From: Streptomyces griseosporeus
GTDB lineage: Bacteria; Actinomycetota; Actinomycetes; Streptomycetales; Streptomycetaceae
NCBI RefSeq assembly: GCF_014656055.1
Contig: NZ_BNBR01000008.1
Span: forward strand, 243,110-307,109
Length of the DNA stretch: 64,000 nt
Direction: 5' to 3'
Both the position numbers and the translations under genes were made by a program. Of this stretch, positions 43,536-54,631 are shown piece after piece. The notes below the pieces were generated by a model. It was not told where the DNA came from. It searched no databases and was given only the letters and a program-made list of their open reading frames with translations. Position 1 is the first letter of the stretch. Every line of letters starts with the position of its first letter.

Positions 43536-44474
43536 ATGACCGTCTGCCTGCTCCTGCTGAGCGCCGTCGCCCTGACCGCCGCCGTCCCGGCCCCGCGCGC
43601 GCTGACCCGGGCCGCCTGGCCCGAACGGGAACCGGTCGTCGCGCTGTGGGTGTGGCAGTGCCTGGTCGCCACCGTCCTGCTGTGCTGCCTGACGGCGCTG
43701 GTGCTGGGCGCAGCCGCGGTCTTCCACACGGTCCGCGCGCAGGTCTTCGCGCCCGCCCCGCGCGCCGTCACCGAGGCGTACGACCTGTCCGCCGCGCCGA
43801 CCTGGGCGGCCGTCCTCACCGTGCTGCTGGCCTGCGGTGCGGCCTGGACCGGGGCGATGCTCGCCCGGGAGCTGGTCGAGGCCCGCAGGCGCCGCGGCCA
43901 GACCCGCGCCCAGCTGCGCGAGCGCGCCCCCGACCTGCCCGCGGGGCTTCCGGCCGGGCGCGGTCCGCTGCTGGTGCTGGAGGACGAGTATCCCGACGCC
44001 TGGTGGCTGCCCGGCCATCCGCCCCAGCTGATCGTCACCACCGGTGCGCTGCACCGCCTGACCGCCCACCAGCTCGACGCGGTCCTCACCCACGAGCGCG
44101 GCCATGCCCGCGCCCACCACGACTGGCTGCTGCACCTGTCCACCGCCCTGGCCACCGGCTTCCCCCGTGTCCCCCTCTTCGCCCACTTCTGCGACCAGAC
44201 GCACCGCCTGGTCGAACTGGCCGCCGACGACACGGCCTCCCGGCGCTGCGGCCACCTCACCACGGCGCTCGCCCTGATCGAGCTGAACCAGCACCGCGGT
44301 GTCCTGTCCTGCGACTCCAGCCACCGCCTGCTCGGCGAACGGGTCGACCGCCTCCTCGAACCCCCGCCCCGCCTGGGCCGCCGGCGCCGCGCCCTGACGA
44401 CGACGGTCGCGGCGCTGGTACCGCTGCTGCCGCTGCTGATCACCTTCGCGCCGGGGCTGACGGCCCTGAGCTGA
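43536..44474 (+). CDS. M56/BlaR1-like membrane peptidase
   Basis: A 312-residue membrane protein with helices at about 1-20, 36-66 and 88-112 and at the C-terminus. It contains the zinc-binding motif HERGH in LDAVLTHERGHARAHHDWLL and a downstream LVELAADDTASRRCG with the third ligand aspartate or glutamate, as in M48/M56 peptidases. In Streptomyces such genes usually lie next to a BlaI-type repressor; none is found in the 171 bases upstream or after this gene. It may cleave a remote repressor or be a membrane protease. The start ATG 43536 has ggag upstream. Confidence 0.82.
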   Translation: MTVCLLLLSAVALTAAVPAPRALTRAAWPEREPVVALWVWQCLVATVLLCCLTALVLGAAAVFHTVRAQVFAPAPRAVTEAYDLSAAPTWAAVLTVLLACGAAWTGAMLARELVEARRRRGQTRAQLRERAPDLPAGLPAGRGPLLVLEDEYPDAWWLPGHPPQLIVTTGALHRLTAHQLDAVLTHERGHARAHHDWLLHLSTALATGFPRVPLFAHFCDQTHRLVELAADDTASRRCGHLTTALALIELNQHRGVLSCDSSHRLLGERVDRLLEPPPRLGRRRRALTTTVAALVPLLPLLITFAPGLTALS

Positions 44475-44504
44475 CCGGCGCATGACCGACGGGCGCCGAC
44501 CGGT

Positions 44505-46553
<2,049 letters not shown>

Positions 46554-46624
46554 CGTCGTGTCCCCCGTACGTCGTCCCTCGACCACTGCCTCCACGATAG
46601 GGGCCCCGACTGACAGCCCCGGAG

Positions 46625-46633
46625 TTATCCACA
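46625..46633. promoter_or_regulatory. Single DnaA-box-like sequence upstream of recQ
   Basis: ttatccaca, the strong E. coli-type DnaA box, occurs once, about 70 bases upstream of the recQ start. A lone copy can be chance; it is noted because DnaA may regulate repair genes. Confidence 0.3.
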
Positions 46634-46796
46634 GGTCCCGTCCTCCCGTTCGGGTGTTCACGTTCGGTGGTCATTCGAATGGACTGCGTCACCGTGCGGG
46701 CGTATGGGCGGCGTGGACATGCTGATCCGGCGGGACAGGGCAGACCCGCGGCCCGTCCCCGCCCTCGATGTCCCCCCTCTCGCCCAAGGAGTCCCG

Positions 46797-47546
46797 ATGT
46801 CCCCTCGGCCCCTCAAGGCCGCCGTCACCCTGGCGGCGACCGCAGCCCTCTGTCTGTCCGCGGCGCCGGCGTACGCCGCGCCCGACCCCGACGCGGTCGC
46901 CTGGACCGAGCTGGGCAAGGTCTACGCGGCCACGGCACGCTTCGCCTACGAGCCGCTCGCCTCCCCCGCCGGGTTCACGCGTTCCGACACCTGTGTCACC
47001 GACGGGCAGAAGGGCGGGATGGGCTACCACTACTTCAACGCCGCGAACGTCGGCTCGCTGGACCCGGCGAAGCCGGCGGGCCTCGTGTACACGTCGGACG
47101 ACGACGGCTCACGCGACCTCGCCGCGGTGGAGTGGGTGGTCAAGGACACCGGGCAGGCCGCGCCGGAGCTGTTCGGTGAGACGTTCACCAAGGACGTGCT
47201 GCCCGGCCACTACACCCTGATGGCGTGGATCTACGAGGACAACCCGTCCGGGATGTTCACGCCGTGGAACACCACGCTGGCCTGCCCCTCGGCGGTGACC
47301 GTGTCGCCGGACCCGGCCGCCCCGAGCACCGCGGACACGGGCACCACGGGCACGAGCGCGACGGACGCCGGCACCGCCGACACGAGCACCGCTGCCGACG
47401 CCGGCAGCACGGACGGCGTGCTCGACCTCGGCAAGCTGGACGATCTGGGTGCCTTCCTCGACCTCGGCAAGCTGGACGAGCTGATCGATCTCGACGGCCT
47501 GACCGGTCTGGCCGGTCTGGACACGCTGCTCGACTCGCTGCTTTGA
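46797..47546 (+). CDS. Secreted protein of unknown function
   Basis: A 249-residue exported protein. A Sec signal peptide (LKAAVTLAATAALCLSAAPA, cleavage after AYA) is followed by a globular part of about 150 residues: VAWTELGKVYAATARFAYEP, GFTRSDTCVTDGQKGGMGYHYFN in two pieces, and HYTLMAWIYEDNPSGMF, then TTLACPSAVT. A threonine/alanine/aspartate linker (about 180-215) and a leucine/aspartate-rich tail with LGKLDDLGAFLDLGKLDEL repeats end it. I recognise no enzyme family. The start ATG 46797 has AAGGAG seven bases upstream. A terminator follows at 47572-47604. Confidence 0.82.
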   Translation: MSPRPLKAAVTLAATAALCLSAAPAYAAPDPDAVAWTELGKVYAATARFAYEPLASPAGFTRSDTCVTDGQKGGMGYHYFNAANVGSLDPAKPAGLVYTSDDDGSRDLAAVEWVVKDTGQAAPELFGETFTKDVLPGHYTLMAWIYEDNPSGMFTPWNTTLACPSAVTVSPDPAAPSTADTGTTGTSATDAGTADTSTAADAGSTDGVLDLGKLDDLGAFLDLGKLDELIDLDGLTGLAGLDTLLDSLL

Positions 47547-47571
47547 GCCGCGGCGGTCCCCCGGCACACGA

Positions 47572-47604
47572 CGGACCCGGCTCCCCCCAAGGGAACCGGG
47601 TCCG
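47572..47604. terminator. Terminator between the secreted protein gene and nuoN
   Basis: Arms cggacccgg (47572-47580) and ccgggtccg (47596-47604) form a perfect 9-bp stem with a 15-base loop between convergent genes, 24 bases past the nuoN stop. Confidence 0.75.
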
Positions 47605-47627
47605 CGGCGTGCGCCAACGCGGGCAGG

Positions 47628-49277
47628 TCAGCGCACGAACACCCCCGCCTGGCCCGCCAGGTCCAGGAAGTACTGCGGCGCCACACCGAGCACCAGCGTG
47701 ACCGCCACGCCGACCCCGATGGCCGTCATGGTCAGCGGCGACGGCACGGCGACCGTCGGCCCCTCGGGCCGGGGCTCGCTGAAGAACATCAGCACGATCA
47801 CCCGGATGTAGAAGAACGCCGCGATGGCCGACGAGATCACACCGACCACGACCAGCGGGGCCGCGCCGCCCTCGGCGGCCGCCTTGAACACGGCGAACTT
47901 CCCGGCGAAGCCGGAGGTGAGCGGAATGCCCGCGAAGGCCAGCAGGAACACCGCGAACACGGCCGCCACCAGCGGCGAACGACGGCCCAGCCCCGCCCAC
48001 TTGGACAGGTGCGTGGCCTCGCCGCCCGCGTCGCGCACCAGGGTGACCACGGCGAACGCGCCGATCGTCACGAAGGAGTACGCCGCCAGGTAGAAGAGGA
48101 CCGACGAGACACCGTCCGGCGTGGTGGCGATGACACCCGCGAGGATGAACCCGGCGTGGGCGATCGACGAGTACGCCAGCAGCCGCTTGATGTCGGTCTG
48201 CGTGATCGCCACGATCGCGCCGCCCAGCATCGTGACGATGGCGACGCCCCACATGACGGGCCGCCAGTCCCAGCGCAGGCCGGGCAGGATGACGTACAGC
48301 ACGCGCAGCAGCGCGCCGAAGGCGGCCACCTTGGTCGCCGCCGCCATGAAGCCGGTGACGGGGGTGGGCGCGCCCTGGTAGACGTCCGGGGTCCACATGT
48401 GGAACGGCACGGCGCCCACCTTGAACAGCAGGCCCATCACCAGCATCGCGGTGCCGATCAGCAGCAGCGCGTCGTTGCCCATGGTGTCGGCGAGGGCCGG
48501 GTCGACGTCGGCCACCGTGCCGTCGACGACGTGCGCGATCGTCGCGTACGACACCGAGCCCGCGTACCCGTACAGCAGGGCGATGCCGAACAGGGTGAAC
48601 GCGGAGGCGAAGGCGCCGAGCAGGAAGTACTTCACCGCGGCCTCCTGCGACATCAGCCGCTTGCGGCGGGCCAGTGCGCACAGCAGGTACAGCGGGAGCG
48701 AGAAGACCTCCAGGGCGACGAAGAGCGTCAGCAGGTCGTTGGCCGCCGGGAAGACCAGCATGCCCGCGACGGCGAACAGCAGCAGCGGGAACACCTCGGT
48801 GGTGGTGAACCCGGCCCTGACCGCGGCCTTCTCGCTGTCGCTGCCCGGTACGGACGCGGCCTGCGCGGCGAAGGAGTCCACCGGCCGGCCGTGCGCCTCC
48901 GGGTCCAGACGCCGCTCGGCGAAGGTGAACAGGCCGACCAGCGCGGCCAGCAGGATGGTGCCCTGCAGGAAGAGCGCCGGTCCGTCGACGGCGATGGCGC
49001 CCATCGCCGCGATACGGGCCTTGGTCGTGCCGTATCCGTCGGCCGCGAGGGCGACGACCGCGGCGAACGCGGCGGCGAGCGCGACGACGGAGACGAACAT
49101 CTGCGCGTAGTAGCGCGCCTTGCGCGGCACGAACGCCTCGACGAGGACCCCGATGATCGCGGCGCCCACGACGATCAGGGTGGGCGACAATTGCCCGTAT
49201 TCGATCTTCGGCGCGTCGATCTTCGAGATCGGGTCGGCCGCGGTTGTCCACAGGCTGTGGACGGCTGCTGTGCTCAC
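47628..49277 (-). CDS. nuoN: NADH-quinone oxidoreductase subunit N
   Basis: A 549-residue antiporter-like proton-pumping subunit of complex I. Key parts are LLFKVGAVPFHMWTPDVYQGAP with the channel lysine, IKRLLAYSSIAHAGFILAG and FAGIPLTSGFAGKFAVF. Around 14 helices are present. It is the last gene of the complete nuoA-N operon, with its start overlapping the nuoM stop by four bases. The 5' end contains an in-gene ttgtccaca (49244-49252). The terminator at 47572-47604 follows. Confidence 0.96.
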   Translation of the reverse strand: MSTAAVHSLWTTAADPISKIDAPKIEYGQLSPTLIVVGAAIIGVLVEAFVPRKARYYAQMFVSVVALAAAFAAVVALAADGYGTTKARIAAMGAIAVDGPALFLQGTILLAALVGLFTFAERRLDPEAHGRPVDSFAAQAASVPGSDSEKAAVRAGFTTTEVFPLLLFAVAGMLVFPAANDLLTLFVALEVFSLPLYLLCALARRKRLMSQEAAVKYFLLGAFASAFTLFGIALLYGYAGSVSYATIAHVVDGTVADVDPALADTMGNDALLLIGTAMLVMGLLFKVGAVPFHMWTPDVYQGAPTPVTGFMAAATKVAAFGALLRVLYVILPGLRWDWRPVMWGVAIVTMLGGAIVAITQTDIKRLLAYSSIAHAGFILAGVIATTPDGVSSVLFYLAAYSFVTIGAFAVVTLVRDAGGEATHLSKWAGLGRRSPLVAAVFAVFLLAFAGIPLTSGFAGKFAVFKAAAEGGAAPLVVVGVISSAIAAFFYIRVIVLMFFSEPRPEGPTVAVPSPLTMTAIGVGVAVTLVLGVAPQYFLDLAGQAGVFVR

Positions 49278-50845
49278 TTGGCCGCCTCCACCTCGGGCCG
49301 GGGGTCCTTCTTGTGTACGTCGGACAGCGTCTGCTTGACCGCCGGGTTGACGATGTCCGTGACGGGCTTCGGGTAGACGCCCAGGAAGATCAGCAGGACG
49401 ACCAGCGGGGCGACGACGACGAGTTCGCGCACCCTCAGGTCGGGCATCGCGGACACCTCCGGCTTCACCGGGCCGGTCATCGTCCGCTGGTACAGGACGA
49501 GGGTGTACAGCGCGGCGAGCACGATGCCGAAGGTGGCGATGATGCCGATGGCCGGGTAGCGCGCGAACGCGCCGACCAGGACCAGAAACTCACTGACGAA
49601 CGGCGCGAGGCCCGGCAGCGACAGCGTCGCCAGACCGCCGATCAGGAAGGTGCCGGCGAGCACCGGTGCCACCTTCTGCACACCGCCGTAGTCGGCGATG
49701 AGCCGCGAGCCGCGCCGGGAGATCAGGAAGCCGGCGACCAGCATCAGCGCGGCCGTCGAGATGCCGTGGTTGACCATGTACAGCGTCGCGCCGGACTGGC
49801 CCTGGCTGGTCATCGCGAAGATGCCCAGGATGATGAAGCCGAAGTGGGAGATCGACGCGTACGCCACCAGGCGCTTGATGTCCCGCTGGCCGACCGCGAG
49901 CAGCGCGCCGTAGATGATGCTGATGACCGCCAGCACCAGGATCACCGGCGTCGCCCACTTGCTCGCCTCCGGGAAGAGCTGGAGGCAGAAGCGGAGCATC
50001 GCGAAGGTGCCGACCTTGTCGACGACCGCGGTGATGAGGACGGCGACCGGCGCGGTGGACTCCTGCATGGCGTTGGGCAGCCAGGTGTGCAGCGGCCACA
50101 GCGGCGCCTTCACCGCGAAGGCGAAGAAGAAGCCGAGGAACAGCCAGCGTTCGGTGTTCGTCGCCATGTCGAGCGTGCCGTTGGCGCGCGCCTGGGCGAT
50201 CTCCGCCAGGGAGAAGTTCCCGGCGACGACGTACAGGCCGATCACCGCGGCCAGCATGATCAGACCGCCGACCAGGTTGTACAGCAGGAACTTCACCGCC
50301 GCGTACGACCGCTGGGTGGCCGCCGCCTGCTCGCCGTGCTCGTGGGCCCGGTCTCCGAAGCCGCCGATGAGGAAGTACATCGGGATGAGCATGGCTTCGA
50401 AGAAGATGTAGAAGAGGAAGACGTCGGTGGCCTCGAAGGAGAGGATCACCATCGCCTCGACGGCGAGGATCAGCGCGAAGAAGCCCTGGGTGGGCCGCCA
50501 GCGCTTGCTGCCGGTCTCCAGCGGGTCCGCGTCGTGCCAGCCCGCCAGGATGATGAACGGGATCAGCAGGGCGGTGAGCGCGACGAGCGCCACCCCGATG
50601 CCGTCCACGCCCAGCTCGTACCGCACCCCGAAGTCCTTGATCCAGGCGTGGGATTCGGTGAGCTGGTAGCGGTCGCCGCCGGGGTCGAAGCGGACCGCGA
50701 CCGTGGCGGCGAGCGCGAGGGTGGCGAGGGAGAACAGCAGCGCCAGCCACTTGGCGGCGGTGCGCTGCGCGGCCGGCACGGCGGCCGTGGCGATCGCCCC
50801 GACCGCCGGGAGCGCCGCCGTCGCTGTCAGCAGAGGAAAGGACAT
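49274..50845 (-). CDS. nuoM: NADH-quinone oxidoreductase subunit M
   Basis: A 523-residue proton pump of complex I. LFYIFFEAMLIPMYFLIGGF contains the essential glutamate, VKAPLWPLHTWLPNAMQEST the channel lysine, and DIKRLVAYASISHFGFIILG the second half. It is collinear with nuoL (5-base gap) and nuoN (4-base overlap). Charged residues for proton transfer are intact, in contrast to Mrp antiporter relatives the order L-M-N is complex-I specific. Confidence 0.96.
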   Translation of the reverse strand: MSFPLLTATAALPAVGAIATAAVPAAQRTAAKWLALLFSLATLALAATVAVRFDPGGDRYQLTESHAWIKDFGVRYELGVDGIGVALVALTALLIPFIILAGWHDADPLETGSKRWRPTQGFFALILAVEAMVILSFEATDVFLFYIFFEAMLIPMYFLIGGFGDRAHEHGEQAAATQRSYAAVKFLLYNLVGGLIMLAAVIGLYVVAGNFSLAEIAQARANGTLDMATNTERWLFLGFFFAFAVKAPLWPLHTWLPNAMQESTAPVAVLITAVVDKVGTFAMLRFCLQLFPEASKWATPVILVLAVISIIYGALLAVGQRDIKRLVAYASISHFGFIILGIFAMTSQGQSGATLYMVNHGISTAALMLVAGFLISRRGSRLIADYGGVQKVAPVLAGTFLIGGLATLSLPGLAPFVSEFLVLVGAFARYPAIGIIATFGIVLAALYTLVLYQRTMTGPVKPEVSAMPDLRVRELVVVAPLVVLLIFLGVYPKPVTDIVNPAVKQTLSDVHKKDPRPEVEAAK

Positions 50846-50850
50846 CGGTA

Positions 50851-52815
50851 TCAGACCGCCCTCATCAGCAGGGTGGCGGCGATGAGCAGGGCCGCACCGC
50901 CGAACATGGAGACCGCGTACGACCGCGCGAAGCCGTTCTGCAGCCGGCGCAGTCGTCCGGACAGGCCGCCCATCGAGGCCGCCGTGCCGTTGACGACTCC
51001 GTCGACCAGGGTGTGGTCGACGTAGACCAGGGACCGGGTCAGGTGCTCGCCGCCGCGGACCAGGACCACGTGGTTGAAGTCGTCCTGGAGCAGGTCGCGG
51101 CGGGCGGCCCGGGTGAGCAGCGAGCCGCGCGGGGCGACGGCCGGGACGGGCTTGCGGCCGTACTGCGCCCAGGCGATGGCCACGCCGATGACGAGGCACA
51201 CCATGGTCGCGCCGGTGACCGTCGCGGCGCTGAGCGGCGAGTCGCCCTCGCTGTGCCCGGTGATGGGCTCCAGCCAGTTCAGGAAGCGGTCGCCGATGCT
51301 GAAGAACGCGCCGCCGAAGACCGATCCGACGGCCAGCACGATCATGGGGACCGTCATGACCTTCGGGGACTCGTGCGGGTGCGGCTCGCTGTGCTCGCCG
51401 CGGGTCTCGGCGGCGGGCTCGACGCTGGGCTCGGCCGGGGACGGCGTCGGGGCGTTGCGCCAGCGCTCCTCGCCGAAGAACGTCATCAGCATCACGCGCG
51501 TCATGTAGAAGGCGGTGATGGCCGCGCCGAGCAGGGCGCACGCGCCGAGGATCCAGCCCTCGGTGCCGCCCTTGGCGAACGCCGCCTCGATGATCTTGTC
51601 CTTGGAGAAGAAGCCGGACAGGCCGGGGAAGCCGATGATGGCGAGGTAGCCGAGGCCGAAGGTGACGAAGGTGACCGGCATGTACTTGCGCAGGCCGCCG
51701 TAGCGGCGCATGTCCACCTCGTCGTTCATGCCGTGCATGACCGAACCGGCGCCGAGGAACAGCCCGGCCTTGAAGAAGCCGTGCGTCACCAGATGCATGA
51801 TCGCGAAGACGTAGCCGATCGGGCCGAGGCCCGCGGCCAGCACCATGTAGCCGATCTGCGACATGGTCGAGCCGGCCAGCGCCTTCTTGATGTCGTCCTT
51901 CGCGCAACCGACGATCGCACCGAACAGGAGCGTGACCGCGCCGACGACGGTGACGACGAGCTGTGCGTCGGGCGCCGCGTTGAAGATCGCCCCGGAGCGG
52001 ACGATCAGGTAGACGCCCGCGGTCACCATGGTGGCGGCGTGGATGAGGGCGGAGACCGGGGTCGGGCCCTCCATCGCGTCCCCGAGCCAGGACTGCAGCG
52101 GCACCTGGGCGGACTTGCCGCAGGCGGCGAGCAGCAGCATCAGCGCGATCGCGGTGAGCTTGCCCTCGGACGTGTCGCCGACCAGGCCCGGCTCGGCGTG
52201 CGTGCCGAGGACCGGGCCGAAGGCGAACGTGCCGAAGGTGGTGAACATCAGCATGATGGCGATCGACAGGCCCATGTCGCCGACGCGGTTGACCAGGAAG
52301 GCCTTCTTCGCCGCGGTGGCCGCGCTGGGCTTGTGCTGCCAGAAGCCGATGAGCAGGTAGGAGGCGAGACCGACGCCCTCCCAGCCGACGTACAGCAGCA
52401 GGTAGTTGTCGGCGAGGACGAGCAGCAGCATCGCCGCGAGGAACAGGTTGAGGTAGCCGAAGAAGCGGCGGCGGCGCTCGTCGTGCTCCATGTACCCGAC
52501 CGAGTACAGGTGGATGAGCGAGCCGACGCCGGTGATCAGCAGGACGAACGTCATCGACAGCTGGTCCAGGCGGAAGGCGATGTCCGCCTGGAAGCCCTCG
52601 ACCGGCACCCAGCTGAACAGGTGCTGTGTCAGCGTCCGGTGTTCGGCGCCCTTGCCGAGCAGGTCGGAGAAGAGGACGAGGCCGAGGACGAAGGAGACGG
52701 TCGACAGCAGGACGCCGAGCCAGTGGCCGACGGCGTCCAGCCGCCGGCCGCCGACCAGCAGGACGGCCGCTCCGAGCAGGGGCGCCGCGATGAGCAGCGC
52801 GATCAGGTTCTCCAC
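50851..52815 (-). CDS. nuoL: NADH-quinone oxidoreductase subunit L
   Basis: A 654-residue distal proton pump with the long lateral helix. LLYVGWEGVGLASYLLIGFW, KSAQVPLQSWLGDAMEGPTP, VSALIHAATMVTAGVYLIVR and IGFPGLSGFFSKDKIIEAAF are conserved; a charged insert with ERWRNAPTPSPAEPSVEPAA lies in the loop near 450. It starts at GTG 52815, 15 bases after the nuoK stop. Length is typical. Confidence 0.96.
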   Translation of the reverse strand: MENLIALLIAAPLLGAAVLLVGGRRLDAVGHWLGVLLSTVSFVLGLVLFSDLLGKGAEHRTLTQHLFSWVPVEGFQADIAFRLDQLSMTFVLLITGVGSLIHLYSVGYMEHDERRRRFFGYLNLFLAAMLLLVLADNYLLLYVGWEGVGLASYLLIGFWQHKPSAATAAKKAFLVNRVGDMGLSIAIMLMFTTFGTFAFGPVLGTHAEPGLVGDTSEGKLTAIALMLLLAACGKSAQVPLQSWLGDAMEGPTPVSALIHAATMVTAGVYLIVRSGAIFNAAPDAQLVVTVVGAVTLLFGAIVGCAKDDIKKALAGSTMSQIGYMVLAAGLGPIGYVFAIMHLVTHGFFKAGLFLGAGSVMHGMNDEVDMRRYGGLRKYMPVTFVTFGLGYLAIIGFPGLSGFFSKDKIIEAAFAKGGTEGWILGACALLGAAITAFYMTRVMLMTFFGEERWRNAPTPSPAEPSVEPAAETRGEHSEPHPHESPKVMTVPMIVLAVGSVFGGAFFSIGDRFLNWLEPITGHSEGDSPLSAATVTGATMVCLVIGVAIAWAQYGRKPVPAVAPRGSLLTRAARRDLLQDDFNHVVLVRGGEHLTRSLVYVDHTLVDGVVNGTAASMGGLSGRLRRLQNGFARSYAVSMFGGAALLIAATLLMRAV

Positions 52816-52830
52816 GATTCTTCCGACCCC

Positions 52831-53130
52831 TTACAGCTTCATCAGGCTGGCGTCGTCGACCGAGGCCGAGTGGCGGGAACGGAACAGCGACACGATGATC
52901 GCGAGGCCGACCACGACCTCCGCCGCCGCGACGACCATCGTGAAGAACGCGATGATCTGGCCGTCGAGGTTGCCGTGCATGCGGGAGAAGGCGACGAACG
53001 CGAGGTTGCAGGCGTTCAGCATCAGCTCGACGCACATGAACACCACGATGGCGTTGCGCCGGATCAGCACTCCGGTGGCGCCGATCGTGAACAGCAGCGC
53101 TGCCAGGTACAGGTAGTTGACCGGGTTCAC
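52831..53130 (-). CDS. nuoK: NADH-quinone oxidoreductase subunit K
   Basis: A 99-residue three-helix membrane subunit. RRNAIVVFMCVELMLNACNL and FTMVVAAAEVVVGLAIIVSL carry the two conserved glutamates of the proton path. It starts at GTG 53130, overlapping nuoJ by four bases. Unlike its paralogue in the partial cluster it has no extra tail. Confidence 0.96.
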   Translation of the reverse strand: MNPVNYLYLAALLFTIGATGVLIRRNAIVVFMCVELMLNACNLAFVAFSRMHGNLDGQIIAFFTMVVAAAEVVVGLAIIVSLFRSRHSASVDDASLMKL

Positions 53131-53993
53131 TTCGACGCCTCCTCGGTCCGCTTGAAGGTCGCCGGCGCGAGGGACTTCCGCTCCAGGCGTTCCTCGGCGC
53201 GCTGCTCCAGCGCCTTGAGGTCGTTGAGCGCCTCCGCGGAGACGTCGCGGATCTGGCCGCGCTCGCGCAGCGTCTTGCTGACGGTGAGGTCGGACGGGGT
53301 GCCGTCGGGCAGCAGGCCCGCGATGTCGACCGCGTTGTGCCGGGCGTACACGCCGGGTGCGGGCAGCGGCGGGATGTGCACGCCCTCGCGGATGCGCTGC
53401 TCGGACAGTTCGCGCTGGGTCTTCGCGCGCTCGGTGCGCTCCCGGTGGGTGAGCACCATCGCGCCGACGGCGGCGGTGATGAGCAGGGCGCCGGTGATCT
53501 CGAAGGCGAAGACGTACTTGGTGAAGATGAGGGACGCGAGGCCCTCCACGTTGCCGTTCGCGTTCGCCTGGCCGGTGCCGTTGAACTCCTTCAGGGAGGC
53601 GTTGCCGATCCCGGCGAACAGCAGGACGCCGAAGCCGACTCCGCACAGCAGGGCCAGCCAGCGCTGGCCCTTGATCGTCTCCTTCAGGGAGTCCGCCGCG
53701 GTGACGCCGACCAGCATCACCACGAACAGGAACAGCATCATGATCGCGCCGGTGTAGACGACGATCTGCACGATGCCGAGGAAGTAGGCGCCGTTGGCGA
53801 GGTAGAACACCGCCAGGACGATCATGGTCCCGGCGAGGCAGAGGGCGCTGTGCACGGCCCTCTTCATGAAGACGGTGCACAGGGCGCCGATCACCGCGAC
53901 CGTGCCGAGGACCCAGAACTGGAAGGCCTCTCCGGTGGAGGTGGAGTACGCGGCGAGCTGCTCGCCCGTCGCGGCGGCCAGGGACGCGCTCAT
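53127..53993 (-). CDS. nuoJ: NADH-quinone oxidoreductase subunit J
   Basis: A 288-residue membrane subunit. GIVQIVVYTGAIMMLFLFVV is the conserved third helix that switches conformation during coupling. Five helices occupy residues 25-190. The 100-residue hydrophilic tail (RERTERAKTQRELSEQRIRE, LPAPGVYARHNAVDIAGLLP) is usual in actinobacterial NuoJ. It starts at ATG 53993 and overlaps nuoI by four bases. Confidence 0.95.
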   Translation of the reverse strand: MSASLAAATGEQLAAYSTSTGEAFQFWVLGTVAVIGALCTVFMKRAVHSALCLAGTMIVLAVFYLANGAYFLGIVQIVVYTGAIMMLFLFVVMLVGVTAADSLKETIKGQRWLALLCGVGFGVLLFAGIGNASLKEFNGTGQANANGNVEGLASLIFTKYVFAFEITGALLITAAVGAMVLTHRERTERAKTQRELSEQRIREGVHIPPLPAPGVYARHNAVDIAGLLPDGTPSDLTVSKTLRERGQIRDVSAEALNDLKALEQRAEERLERKSLAPATFKRTEEASK

Positions 53994-54631
53994 CGGCGGA
54001 TCACCTCCTCCGACGCCGGTTCCTCCGGACCGAAGGTGGACGCCGCTTCCTGCGGGACCTCGCCCTTGGAGACGGCGACCTGACGCTCGGTGCCGGGCGC
54101 CGCCTCGGTCACCAGGCCCCGGTAGTAGTCCTGTTCGTCCATCCCCGGGTAGATGGCGTGCGGCGTGTCGACCATGCCCTCGTCGAGGCCGGCGAGCAGC
54201 TGCTCCTTGGTGTAGATGAGGTTCGCGCGGCTGGAGTCGGCCAGCTCGAACTCGTTCGTCATCGTCAGCGCGCGCGTGGGGCACGCCTCGATGCACAGGC
54301 CGCACAGGATGCAGCGGGCGTAGTTGATCTGGTAGACGCGGCCGTACCGCTCGCCCGGCGAGTAGCGTTCCTCGTCGGTGTTGTCGGCGCCCTCCACGTA
54401 GATGGCGTCGGCGGGGCAGGCCCAGGCGCACAGCTCGCAGCCGACGCACTTCTCCAGGCCGTCCGGATGGCGGTTGAGCTGGTGCCGTCCGTGGAACCGC
54501 GGAGCCGTGGTCTTCTGCTGCTCCGGGTACTGCTCGGTCAGCCGCTTCTTGAACATGGCCTTGAAGGTCACGCCGAAGCCGGCCACCGGGTTGAGGAAAC
54601 CGGGCTTGGTCTCCTTGGGCTCCTCAGCCAT
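53990..54631 (-). CDS. nuoI: NADH-quinone oxidoreductase subunit I
   Basis: A 213-residue peripheral-arm subunit with two [4Fe-4S] clusters (N6a, N6b). CVGCELCAWACPADAIYVEG and YARCILCGLCIEACPTRALT give all eight cysteine ligands. The start ATG 54631 follows a perfect AAAGGAGG; a longer frame to 54691 lacks one. It overlaps nuoH by eight bases. It conducts electrons from NuoG to NuoB. Confidence 0.96.
   Translation of the reverse strand: MAEEPKETKPGFLNPVAGFGVTFKAMFKKRLTEQYPEQQKTTAPRFHGRHQLNRHPDGLEKCVGCELCAWACPADAIYVEGADNTDEERYSPGERYGRVYQINYARCILCGLCIEACPTRALTMTNEFELADSSRANLIYTKEQLLAGLDEGMVDTPHAIYPGMDEQDYYRGLVTEAAPGTERQVAVSKGEVPQEAASTFGPEEPASEEVIRR

Noticed and set aside
46625..46633. Replication origin near recQ
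   Set aside because: One DnaA box only, no dnaA, dnaN or AT-rich unwinding region.
49244..53757. Long plus-strand frames over the complete nuo operon
   Set aside because: Antisense shadows of nuoJ-nuoN with no family match.
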